From: AM-2324 sp042091035
GTDB taxonomy: Bacteria; Bacteroidota; Bacteroidia; Chitinophagales; Saprospiraceae
Direction: 5' to 3'
NCBI GenBank assembly: GCA_042091035.1
Contig: JBELIG010000011.1
Span: 1-33,867, forward strand
Length of the DNA: 33,867 nucleotides
Shown here one piece after another: positions 1 through 6,849 of the stretch. Under the pieces are notes generated by a model. That model did not search any database, was not told the DNA's origin, and worked only from the letters and a program-made list of their open reading frames with translations. Both the position numbers and the translations under genes were made by a program. Numbering within the stretch: the first letter of the stretch is position 1; each line of letters starts with the position of its first letter.

Positions 1-144
1 GTAAATAATTCAAAAGTTATTGTTGTAATCAATAAAGATCCTGAAGCTCCTTTCTTCAAAGCAGCTGATTATGGGATTGTTGGAGACCTCTTTGATGTGG
101 TCCCAAAACTTAATGAAGCACTTAAAGGTGCAGTTGCATCCTAA
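1..144 (+). CDS. etfA: Electron transfer flavoprotein subunit alpha, C-terminal 47 residues (5' end outside window)
   Basis: The reading frame is open from the first base and ends with TAA at 142-144. The 47 residues carry the typical EtfA C-terminus: a VVINKDPEAP stretch, then ADYGIVGDLFDVVPKL. In the family this segment belongs to the FAD-binding domain of the alpha subunit, which with EtfB forms the soluble heterodimer that passes electrons from acyl-CoA dehydrogenases to the quinone pool. The segment is short but its motif order is characteristic. No hairpin terminator is visible between this stop and rpsO, so read-through into rpsO is possible, although a separate promoter element lies at 185-193. 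Confidence 0.87.
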   Translation, partial: VNNSKVIVVINKDPEAPFFKAADYGIVGDLFDVVPKLNEALKGAVAS

Positions 145-184
145 AATTATTTGCCTGCATGTTATATTTTTCATAGAAAAAATG

Positions 185-193
185 TAAATTTGC
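185..193 (+). promoter_or_regulatory. Candidate Bacteroidota -7 element upstream of rpsO
   Basis: TAAATTTGC matches the Bacteroidota -7 consensus TAnnTTTG exactly and lies about 50 bases before the rpsO ATG, in the gap after etfA. I do not see a convincing TTG -33 element 19-21 bases upstream, so this is a partial match only. Confidence 0.38.
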
Positions 194-241
194 ACCACTG
201 TAACTGATTTTAGTAATCACTAACGGTCCAAAAAAAATAAT

Positions 242-520
242 ATGGCAGAATATTTAACGAAAGAGAAGAAACAAGAAATCTTCGCAGAGTATGGAGGTTC
301 AGAAGGTAATTCTGGATCAGTAGAAGCGCAAATTGCATTATTCACTTTTAGAATCAAGAGCCTTGCTCAGCATTTAAATGCTAATCAAAAGGATCACTCT
401 TGTCGTAAAGCGCTCCTAACACTAGTTGGTAAAAGAAGACGCCTTCTTACCTACCTAGAGAAAAAAGATATTCAAAAATATCGTGACTTGATCGCGAAAC
501 TTGAAATCAGATCTAAATAA
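242..520 (+). CDS. rpsO: 30S ribosomal protein S15
   Basis: A 92-residue protein, against the usual 88-89, with an S15 layout: N-terminal helix, GSVEAQIALFTFRIKSLAQHL, the conserved KDHSCRKALLTLVGKRRRLL segment that contacts 16S rRNA, and a C-terminal helix ending in a basic stretch. It binds the central domain of 16S rRNA early in 30S assembly and takes part in an intersubunit bridge. ATG at 242 gives the normal N-terminus. The family's HDTGS-like motif appears as NQKDHSCR, a normal Bacteroidota variant. rpsO followed by pnp on the same strand is a widely conserved order in bacteria. A strong intrinsic terminator follows immediately. Confidence 0.98.
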   Translation: MAEYLTKEKKQEIFAEYGGSEGNSGSVEAQIALFTFRIKSLAQHLNANQKDHSCRKALLTLVGKRRRLLTYLEKKDIQKYRDLIAKLEIRSK

Positions 521-521
521 T

Positions 522-551
522 AAAAAAGCACTTCGAAAGAAGTGCTTTTTT
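522..551 (+). terminator. Rho-independent terminator after rpsO
   Basis: A perfect 13-bp stem (522-534 with 539-551) closes a GAAA loop, with core AAGCACTTC / GAAGTGCTT and six T at the 3' end. It starts just after the rpsO stop codon, so rpsO is probably mostly separated from pnp in transcription. Confidence 0.9.
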
Positions 552-581
552 GTTTTACACATATATGTGCTATATAATTTT

Positions 582-609
582 AATTAATTCAATTAATATT
601 GAATTAATT
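582..609 (+). repeat. Perfect 12-bp inverted repeat in the rpsO-pnp gap
   Basis: The arms AATTAATTCAAT (582-593) and ATTGAATTAATT (598-609) flank a TAAT loop. No T-run follows, so it is not an intrinsic terminator. It could be an operator for a dimeric regulator, or an RNA hairpin if a transcript covers it. In Escherichia coli the pnp leader carries an RNase III-processed stem-loop used for autoregulation; any equivalence here is inference. Confidence 0.6.
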
Positions 610-694
610 CCTTATTTTAGCGTTGTAATTAACGAGACAGAAAAATAATACGATTGCAGTTGATAAATGAATCCTGCAAAAAATTTTGAATTCA

Positions 695-3034
695 ATGGGT
701 AAAAAAATTCCTACTACTGTATCGATGACTCTCGGAGACGGAAGAGAGATCACTATCGAAACAGGTAAATTAGCTACACAGGCAGATGGATCTGTAGTAG
801 TTCGTGTTGGCGACACGATGTTATTCGCTTCAGTTGTATCAGCCCACGATATCCGCGAGGGGCAATCATTCTTTCCACTATCAGTAGACTATCAAGAAAA
901 ATTTGCAGCAGCGGGACGTATTCCCGGCAATTTCTTCAAAAGAGAGGCGAGGTTATCTGATTATGAGATTCTTACTTCGAGATTAGTGGATCGTGCTTTA
1001 CGTCCATTATTTCCTGATGGATACATGAATGATACACAAATCATCATTAATCTTATTTCAGCAGATAAAGAAGAATTACCAGATGCATATGCTGCCCTTG
1101 CAGCATCAGCAGCACTTGCTGTTTCTGATATTCCTTTTGCTGGACCATTATCTGAAGTTCGCGTAGCTAAGATCGATGGAGAGTTTATGGTCAACCCTAA
1201 GCGTTCTGATATGGAAAAGTCTTCCATGGAAGTAATCGTAGCTGCTACGATGGAGAATGTTATGATGGTTGAAGGAGAAGCTAAAGAGTGTGACGAGGCT
1301 GAATTGATCGAAGCGATCAAGATTGGTCACGAAACAATCAAGAAGCAGATCACTATGCAAAATGAGCTTGCTAAGCTCGTTGGTGATAAGGCATTGATCA
1401 AGCGTCCTCTTCCAGATGTATCTAAAGATCCTGAGTTAGAATCATTGGTAAAGGAGACTGCAGAAGCTAATATCCTTGAAGTTGCTAAAACACCATCCGC
1501 TAAAGATGTGCGTAAGGCAAACTTTAAAGCTGTAAAAGAAAAAATGCTTGAAGATGTTCTTGCCTCAAAGGGTGAGGAATTCTATAATGAGCATGTTTCT
1601 ACCTTGAAAAAGTACTTCGATTCTTTGAAAAAAGAAACGATCAGAAATATGATGCTAGACGAGAATACTCGTTTAGATGGCCGTAAGACAGATGAAATCC
1701 GACCGATATGGACGGAGGTAGGTTATCTGCCTTCTACACATGGTTCTTCTATATTTAATAGAGGAGAAACTCAAGCACTGGCGACACTTACATTGGGTAC
1801 AAAGCTTGATGAGCAGATGATCGATACAGCGCTAGACCAGCACTACAGCGATTTTATTCTACACTATAATTTCCCTGCACTTTCTGTAGGAGAGATTAAG
1901 CCAATGCGTGGACCTGGACGTCGTGAAGTGGGACATGCTAATCTTGCTTCAAGATCTCTAAAGCAGGTATTACCTGGTGATGATTTCCCTTATACTATTC
2001 GTATCGTTTCAGATATTCTGGAAAGTAATGGTTCTTCATCTATGGCAACAGTTTGTTCTGGATCAATGGCTCTAATGGATGCTGGTGTTCCAATCAAGAA
2101 GGCTGTTTCTGGTATTGCAATGGGTATGATTTCAGATGGTAAACGCAATCTGATTTTAAGTGATATCCTTGGTGATGAAGATGCTCTAGGTGACATGGAC
2201 TTCAAAGTTACGGGTACTAAAGACGGTATTACAGGTTGTCAAATGGATATTAAGATCGACGGTCTTCCATATGAATTGCTTGAAAAAGCATTGGAACAGG
2301 CTAGAGTTGGACGTATTCACATCATTGATTGCATGGAAGAGAGTATTTCTGTACCAGCAGAAGATCTCAAGCCACATGCACCAAGAATGATTAAAATCAA
2401 AGTTGATAAGTCCTATATTGGAGCTATCATCGGACCTGGAGGAAAAATCATTCAGGAGATTCAAAAAGAAACGGAGACAGTTATTAATATTGAAGAAGTT
2501 GGTAATTTTGGGGAAGTTAGTATTTCTTCATCCAACAAGGACAGTATTGATGCAGCTCTAGAAAGAATAAATGCAATTACATTTACACCGACAGTAGGAG
2601 ACGTGTTTGATGCAGTAGTGGCAAAAGTTGCTGACTTTGGTGTTTTTGTTGACTTTAAAGGAAAAACTGGTTTATTGCACGTTTCAGAGATTTCACATTC
2701 TAGAATAGATCGCGTAAGTGATGTATTCAAAGAAGGAGATCCTGTAAAAGTTAAGCTTATCAAGATGGATGAGCGTGCAGGTAAACTAAGCCTTTCAAGA
2801 AAAGCACTTCTTCCAAGACCAGAAGGAATGGAAGAAGAAACTGACCGCAGAGGTGGTGACGATCGCAGAGGCGGTGGTGATCGCAGAGGTGGAGATAGAA
2901 GGTCTTACGACCGTCGAGGCGGTGGTAGAGATGACCGCAGAGGTGGTGGAAGAGATGACCGTCGTGGTGGTGGAAGAAATGACGACAGAGCTCCTAGGAG
3001 AGATGACGACAGGCCACCTAGAAAAGAAGATTAA
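695..3034 (+). CDS. pnp: Polyribonucleotide nucleotidyltransferase (PNPase) with an Arg/Gly/Asp-rich tail
   Basis: PNPase degrades RNA 3'-to-5' by phosphorolysis as a trimeric ring. The 779-residue protein has a first RNase PH domain, the helical linker, and a second RNase PH domain with the active-site region (DGSSSMATVCSGSMALMDAG, then GDEDALGDMDFK at about 493-504). Asp494 and Asp500 align with the E. coli catalytic aspartates. A KH domain follows with a GPGG loop at 580-583, then an S1 domain at about 633-705. The last 60 or so residues are a low-complexity tail of RRGG, DDRRGGG and GRDD units, unlike the short E. coli C-terminus. I chose ATG at 695 because the frame extends upstream only three codons to a TTG. 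A strong terminator follows. Confidence 0.98.
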   Translation: MGKKIPTTVSMTLGDGREITIETGKLATQADGSVVVRVGDTMLFASVVSAHDIREGQSFFPLSVDYQEKFAAAGRIPGNFFKREARLSDYEILTSRLVDRALRPLFPDGYMNDTQIIINLISADKEELPDAYAALAASAALAVSDIPFAGPLSEVRVAKIDGEFMVNPKRSDMEKSSMEVIVAATMENVMMVEGEAKECDEAELIEAIKIGHETIKKQITMQNELAKLVGDKALIKRPLPDVSKDPELESLVKETAEANILEVAKTPSAKDVRKANFKAVKEKMLEDVLASKGEEFYNEHVSTLKKYFDSLKKETIRNMMLDENTRLDGRKTDEIRPIWTEVGYLPSTHGSSIFNRGETQALATLTLGTKLDEQMIDTALDQHYSDFILHYNFPALSVGEIKPMRGPGRREVGHANLASRSLKQVLPGDDFPYTIRIVSDILESNGSSSMATVCSGSMALMDAGVPIKKAVSGIAMGMISDGKRNLILSDILGDEDALGDMDFKVTGTKDGITGCQMDIKIDGLPYELLEKALEQARVGRIHIIDCMEESISVPAEDLKPHAPRMIKIKVDKSYIGAIIGPGGKIIQEIQKETETVINIEEVGNFGEVSISSSNKDSIDAALERINAITFTPTVGDVFDAVVAKVADFGVFVDFKGKTGLLHVSEISHSRIDRVSDVFKEGDPVKVKLIKMDERAGKLSLSRKALLPRPEGMEEETDRRGGDDRRGGGDRRGGDRRSYDRRGGGRDDRRGGGRDDRRGGGRNDDRAPRRDDDRPPRKED

Positions 3035-3055
3035 TCTTTTATTGAAAAGTATATT

Positions 3056-3092
3056 AAATACTCGCATCCAAAAAATGCGAGTATTTTTTTTT
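3056..3092 (+). terminator. Rho-independent terminator after pnp
   Basis: A 12-bp stem AAATACTCGCAT (3056-3067) / ATGCGAGTATTT (3075-3086) has a seven-base loop and runs into nine T (3084-3092). It lies 21 bases past the pnp stop. Confidence 0.9.
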
Positions 3093-3332
3093 AGTTTATT
3101 TTTTGTCAATTAGAATCGATATCGGCGAATAGTTCGTTGTTTTTACCAGACAATTAATTATATTCTGCACAATCAATAAAATAGCAATTTTTGTTTTTGT
3201 AATTAAGCTATAATGGTTTTTGTATAAAAAAAACTGTTAATATGAACTTTTTATATAAGCAGGTGGTTTATTCATTGTTGATTATCAGTTAATTCCATTA
3301 CATATTCAATATACCCAAAACAAAAAAGACAT
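3093..3332. other. AT-rich gap before rpoD, no gene seen
   Basis: After the pnp terminator about 240 bases carry no credible reading frame. The rpoD promoter should lie here. There is a TATAAT at 3209-3214 and several TTTTTG runs, but none gives a convincing TTG-N19-TAnnTTTG pair, so I name no specific promoter. Confidence 0.5.
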
Positions 3333-4199
3333 ATGCGTCAACTAAAAATTACAAACAAAATTACCTCACGGCAGTCCTTAGCATTGGACAAATATCTTAA
3401 TGATATTGGTAAAATCAGTATGCTAACAGCTGATGATGAGGCTAATTTGGCCAGACGCATCAGAGAAGGAGATGAAGCAGCTTTGGATCGATTAACAAGA
3501 GCGAACTTAAGATTCGTTGTTTCGGTTGCTAAACAATACCAGAACCAAGGTCTTGCACTTTCTGATTTGATTAATGAAGGTAATGTCGGCTTGATGAAAG
3601 CGGCCAAAAGATTTGATGAGACGAAAGGATTTAAATTTATATCTTATGCGGTATGGTGGATACGCCAGTCAATTCTTCAGGCTATTGTCGAACATTCCCG
3701 AATTGTGCGTTTGCCGCTAAATAAAGTAGGTTCATATAATAAAGTGAATGAAGCTTTTTCTTCTTTTGTGCAGAAGTTTGAAAGAGAACCAACCCATGAA
3801 GAGTTGGCAGATCTTTTAAGTATGACGCCAAAAGAAATTGCCAATATGCTTAAAGGAGGCGGAAGACATTTGTCTTTTGATGCGCCAATAAGTGGTGAAG
3901 ATGGTGATTCTACTATGCTCGATGTCATGAAGTTAGATATGGATCTGAATCCAGATGATAAGTTAATGGCCAATTCCTTAAAAGTGGAAGTAGCTCAAGG
4001 ACTTTCTACCCTTAAAGAACGCGAAGTAGAGGTGATTACCTGTTATTTCGGCTTAGATGGTAAGAAATCTTTGACGCTCGAAGAGATTGGAGAGCGTTAT
4101 AATCTAACTCGTGAGCGTGTGCGTCAAATTAAGGAACGTGCTATACGTAAACTAAGAAATTCAGTCAATAGAAATAATCTTAAGTCTTACTTGGGATAA
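3333..4199 (+). CDS. rpoD: Primary RNA polymerase sigma factor, short Bacteroidota type
   Basis: At 288 residues this is a sigma-70 factor without the acidic region 1.1 and without the large non-conserved insert of E. coli RpoD, as expected for the primary sigma of Bacteroidota. Region 1.2 starts at LDKYLNDIGKISMLT. Regions 2.1-2.4 contain NLRFVVSVAKQYQNQGL, LINEGNVGLMKAAKRFD and FISYAVWWIRQSILQAI. Region 3 begins at HSRIVRLPLNKV. Region 4.2 has the helix-turn-helix LTLEEIGERYNLTRERVRQI for the -33 element. It directs RNA polymerase to housekeeping promoters. The gene stands between its own upstream gap and a strong terminator, so it is probably monocistronic. Confidence 0.97.
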   Translation: MRQLKITNKITSRQSLALDKYLNDIGKISMLTADDEANLARRIREGDEAALDRLTRANLRFVVSVAKQYQNQGLALSDLINEGNVGLMKAAKRFDETKGFKFISYAVWWIRQSILQAIVEHSRIVRLPLNKVGSYNKVNEAFSSFVQKFEREPTHEELADLLSMTPKEIANMLKGGGRHLSFDAPISGEDGDSTMLDVMKLDMDLNPDDKLMANSLKVEVAQGLSTLKEREVEVITCYFGLDGKKSLTLEEIGERYNLTRERVRQIKERAIRKLRNSVNRNNLKSYLG

Positions 4200-4226
4200 T
4201 TCTAAAACGGACTAAAAATATTAAAG

Positions 4227-4256
4227 GCCATTGTTTCTAACAATGGCTTTTTTTTA
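4227..4256 (+). terminator. Rho-independent terminator after rpoD
   Basis: Stem GCCATTGTT (4227-4235) / AACAATGGC (4239-4247) with a three-base loop, followed by nine T. It ends only 12 bases before the ATG of the next gene, leaving almost no room for a separate promoter, so the next gene may depend on read-through or on a promoter inside rpoD. Confidence 0.88.
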
Positions 4257-4268
4257 TTACCATAGGTC

Positions 4269-5123
4269 ATGATTCTAAAATATAGTTTGTTTATACTTCC
4301 TCTTGTCCTTTTTTCTTGTTCTCAAGCGGGCAATTCAAAGCATGAAGACAAGGAAAAAAATGTGTCTAGCACCTCAGAACTTGTGGCTGTAGATACTTCC
4401 CTTCAACAAATATCGCATGTAGAAGAGATATTTACTGAGATATCTGAAAAGAAGATCTTGGACAATTTAATCGCAATAAATAATTTTGATTGGTCTGTAT
4501 CAGACGGCCAAATAGCTTTTGGACATTTAGAAGAATTATATCGAATACAGAAAATATTGAATTCAAGTCCAATAAATGATAAGATTGATATCGATTTCTT
4601 GAATCAAAGTTTTCCTTTCTATCTCTGGTCAACAGAAGACCTTTTCTTTCAAGTATATATTGATTTTGGTTATATTAGATCTCAGACAGGGTTTCATCTT
4701 GGAAACAGCTCTTTGGTTCAATACATAGACGCCCAGTGTGCGTATTATCCTTTGGATAGTATAGAATACAGGTATTCCTCCCAATATCTTATCGATGGGT
4801 CGAATATATATTCCAATTTAGGTGATTTTGGTTATCTTAAACACTTAGGTGCTCTAGACAGCATATTGAATGAAGATATAGGCTTGAAGCTGGTTCAAAA
4901 TGAGTGGAAAGCAACTTGTGAAAGACTTTTCTCCATGGACTATCCTTTTTGGAATGATGCAGCAATAGTAATCAATGAGTTGGATAGCTTGAATGAAAGA
5001 ACTTGGAGTACTTACGATAAGCCTTTTAAGGTGGAACTAAGTGTATATAGAAAAAGAATAACGGACCGTATGAGTTCGGAACCTCAATATTTTAATAATC
5101 GATCGGGTGTAATATATGAGTAA
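4269..5123 (+). CDS. Hypothetical lipoprotein
   Basis: I do not recognise this 284-residue protein. Its N-terminus is a signal peptidase II signal: a basic residue at 4, a hydrophobic core, and lipobox LFSC with the lipidated cysteine at residue 17. A Ser/Glu/Lys-rich linker of about 25 residues follows. The rest is mixed helix and strand, rich in aromatic residues, with two scattered cysteines in the mature part. The stop overlaps the next gene by 8 bases (ATGAGTAA), which suggests translational coupling and a shared function. No enzymatic motif is visible. It is expected in the periplasm or on the outer membrane. Confidence 0.8.
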   Translation: MILKYSLFILPLVLFSCSQAGNSKHEDKEKNVSSTSELVAVDTSLQQISHVEEIFTEISEKKILDNLIAINNFDWSVSDGQIAFGHLEELYRIQKILNSSPINDKIDIDFLNQSFPFYLWSTEDLFFQVYIDFGYIRSQTGFHLGNSSLVQYIDAQCAYYPLDSIEYRYSSQYLIDGSNIYSNLGDFGYLKHLGALDSILNEDIGLKLVQNEWKATCERLFSMDYPFWNDAAIVINELDSLNERTWSTYDKPFKVELSVYRKRITDRMSSEPQYFNNRSGVIYE

Positions 5124-5766
5124 GGGAAGTTTACTTGATAGGATAGGAGGCTTGTTAGGCTTTGAAACTGCAGAGAAAAAGAGAAAAAGCGCTTTTACAG
5201 CTAAAGCGACTGAACTTGTTCAGGAAGCTAAGGCTTTCAATGTAAAGCTTGTGCCACTAGAGCAGAAGGAATTGGAATTGCTCTCTATGAAGTTCGATGT
5301 ACTCCAAAAAAGTAGAAATAGAAGGGCTAAGATCCTTAAGTTTTCCAATATTTATCACGAACCGCTATATGTAAGTGTTGAAGAGAAAGTATCTAGGTCA
5401 TCACAGGATGTAGCATTGAAAATATTTTCAAAACAGTCGGTTTATACCTATTGGTTAAGACCTGATTATGTAAGTATCTGGAACGGTAGCACCTTTTGGG
5501 GTAATCTTCATCCGGATGGTCGGTTTGTATATAAAAACAACAAAGTGGTTGGTCAGATCATCGCCAATGGCAACAGTGAGCGATTAGAAATTCATGTTAG
5601 TAGCAAATTGCAAATAGCTATTGATCTGTCCGAAACTAAAGTAAAAGCCTCTACAAGAGCATTCTCATATGTGCACTTTACTTCAGATTCTGCCTTTGAG
5701 CTTGGCCAGATATTAAGTTTGTTTGTACTCACAAATCCTGACTCAAACTTTAATCTTGAACTATAA
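5116..5766 (+). CDS. Hypothetical cytoplasmic protein coupled to the upstream lipoprotein
   Basis: I do not recognise this 216-residue protein. It has no signal peptide or membrane segment. Residues 1-80 look helical and basic (EKKRKSAFTAKATELVQEAK). The rest looks strand-rich, with WLRPDYVSIWNGSTFWGNLH and GRFVYKNNKVVGQIIA resembling consecutive beta-strands. ATG lies inside the end of the lipoprotein gene in another frame, an 8-base overlap typical of coupled pairs. It converges on nusB with only four bases between the two stops. A 7-bp palindromic stem AGGCCTA / TAGGCCT (5767-5786) sits at this junction but lacks a T-run. A partner role with the lipoprotein is inference from position only. 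Confidence 0.75.
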   Translation: MSKGSLLDRIGGLLGFETAEKKRKSAFTAKATELVQEAKAFNVKLVPLEQKELELLSMKFDVLQKSRNRRAKILKFSNIYHEPLYVSVEEKVSRSSQDVALKIFSKQSVYTYWLRPDYVSIWNGSTFWGNLHPDGRFVYKNNKVVGQIIANGNSERLEIHVSSKLQIAIDLSETKVKASTRAFSYVHFTSDSAFELGQILSLFVLTNPDSNFNLEL

Positions 5767-5770
5767 AGGC

Positions 5771-6709
5771 CTATTCGACTAGGCCTCTACCTTCTTTATT
5801 TATTTTTCCATCTTTGATCAACTGCTTCAGCATTCGGTCAAGGATACCATTGACAAATTCCTTACTTTTTTCAGTACTGTAGGATTTTGATAGATCTACA
5901 TATTCATTTAAGGTAACCTTAGATGGTATGGATGGGAATTCCATAAACTCTGAAATAGCTAGTTTTAGACTAATCCTATCAATAACTGCCATACGCTCAA
6001 AGTCCCAATTTTCAAGAAATGGCTTGATGATCTCATTATATTCTAATTCCTTTTCAAAGGATAGGGTCAATAGAGTCATGCCGAAATCCTCAACTGTTTC
6101 TGCATTAGGTAAAAAGGGCTCATAAAAATCACCTTCAGAAATAGGTAAAGCTTTAAGAGTCTTTTTTATTGAGCCTAAAACGATTGACTTATCATCAATC
6201 CAATTGATAAAGTTGTCTTCAATAAGATCATTAAATAATTCGTGACTGACACAGAATTTATATAATGCAAGAAGGATATCCATATGATCTTGCACATCCG
6301 AATCTTTTTTATTTAGATAGGCGTCATATTTCTCCGTTACAGAAAAATCTCGATACAACTGATTAATAAAATCAGGATCAGTCATCTGGAGGATGCTGTG
6401 TGTTTCACACTCTCTTCTGAAGTCCTCGGAATGAATAAGTAAGGAGCTGATTGGATTTTCAGCTAATTTTGGAATGAAGTTCCTGTCTTTTTCAGTAGGA
6501 ACTAGTTTTGTTCTTTTTTTAGAATAATCAACTTTTGCATAATCTGCAACTCTGGAAAGGATCCATAAGTTGAAAAGATATAGATCGTAGGATTTATGTA
6601 CGGAAAAAAGGTAACCTTTTTTTAAATCTTCAAAAGATGCAGCTTTATCTCTATTGTGCGCATAAAGTGCTTGCATTACCTTGATTCTTATATTTCTCCT
6701 ACTCAGCAT
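5771..6709 (-). CDS. nusB: Transcription antitermination factor NusB, long Bacteroidota form
   Basis: A 312-residue protein, about twice E. coli NusB but normal for Bacteroidota. It opens with MLSRRNIRIKVMQALYAHN, the usual NusB N-terminal RNA-binding helix. A long middle region follows that is absent in proteobacterial NusB. The C-terminal third carries the family core: WDFERMAVIDRISLKLAISE, then PSIPSKVTLNEYVDLSKSYS and the closing helix EKSKEFVNGILDRMLKQL. NusB with NusE/S10 binds boxA RNA and supports rRNA transcription antitermination. A good Bacteroidota promoter lies about 40-70 bases upstream (6750-6781). Confidence 0.93.
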   Translation of the reverse strand: MLSRRNIRIKVMQALYAHNRDKAASFEDLKKGYLFSVHKSYDLYLFNLWILSRVADYAKVDYSKKRTKLVPTEKDRNFIPKLAENPISSLLIHSEDFRRECETHSILQMTDPDFINQLYRDFSVTEKYDAYLNKKDSDVQDHMDILLALYKFCVSHELFNDLIEDNFINWIDDKSIVLGSIKKTLKALPISEGDFYEPFLPNAETVEDFGMTLLTLSFEKELEYNEIIKPFLENWDFERMAVIDRISLKLAISEFMEFPSIPSKVTLNEYVDLSKSYSTEKSKEFVNGILDRMLKQLIKDGKINKEGRGLVE

Positions 6710-6749
6710 ATCAAAAAGAATTGTTGAACTTTATCAATAATATTCATCA

Positions 6750-6781
6750 CAAAGCTACTGCTTTACGATTGAGGATGCAAA
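6750..6781 (-). promoter_or_regulatory. Promoter of nusB (Bacteroidota consensus)
   Basis: Read on the minus strand there is TTTG (6781-6778), 20 bases, then TAGCTTTG (6757-6750), an exact match to TAnnTTTG. This is the best promoter match I found in the window. It places the start of transcription about 35 bases before the nusB ATG. Confidence 0.65.
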
Positions 6782-6816
6782 TAAAGGAATAAAAATCGAT
6801 AGTTTAATGCTTAAAG

Positions 6817-6849
6817 AAAAAAAGCTGCCCATTTGGGCAGCTTTTTTTT
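6817..6849 (-). terminator. Bidirectional-looking terminator after the DoxX-type gene
   Basis: A perfect stem GCTGCCC / GGGCAGC with loop ATTT is flanked by seven A on one side and eight T on the other, so it works as an intrinsic terminator on the minus strand. It overlaps the stop codon of the DoxX-type gene and insulates nusB from it. Confidence 0.88.

Noticed and set aside
686..694. TTG start for PNPase three codons upstream of the ATG
   Set aside because: The ATG at 695 gives the normal family N-terminus and is the stronger start codon.
2795..3113. Overlapping open frames on both strands at the 3' end of pnp
   Set aside because: They arise from the low-complexity Arg/Gly-coding repeat and have no recognisable product.
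3189..3214. TTTTTG ... TATAAT as the rpoD promoter
   Set aside because: The spacing (about 9 or 15 bases) fits neither the E. coli nor the Bacteroidota promoter pattern.
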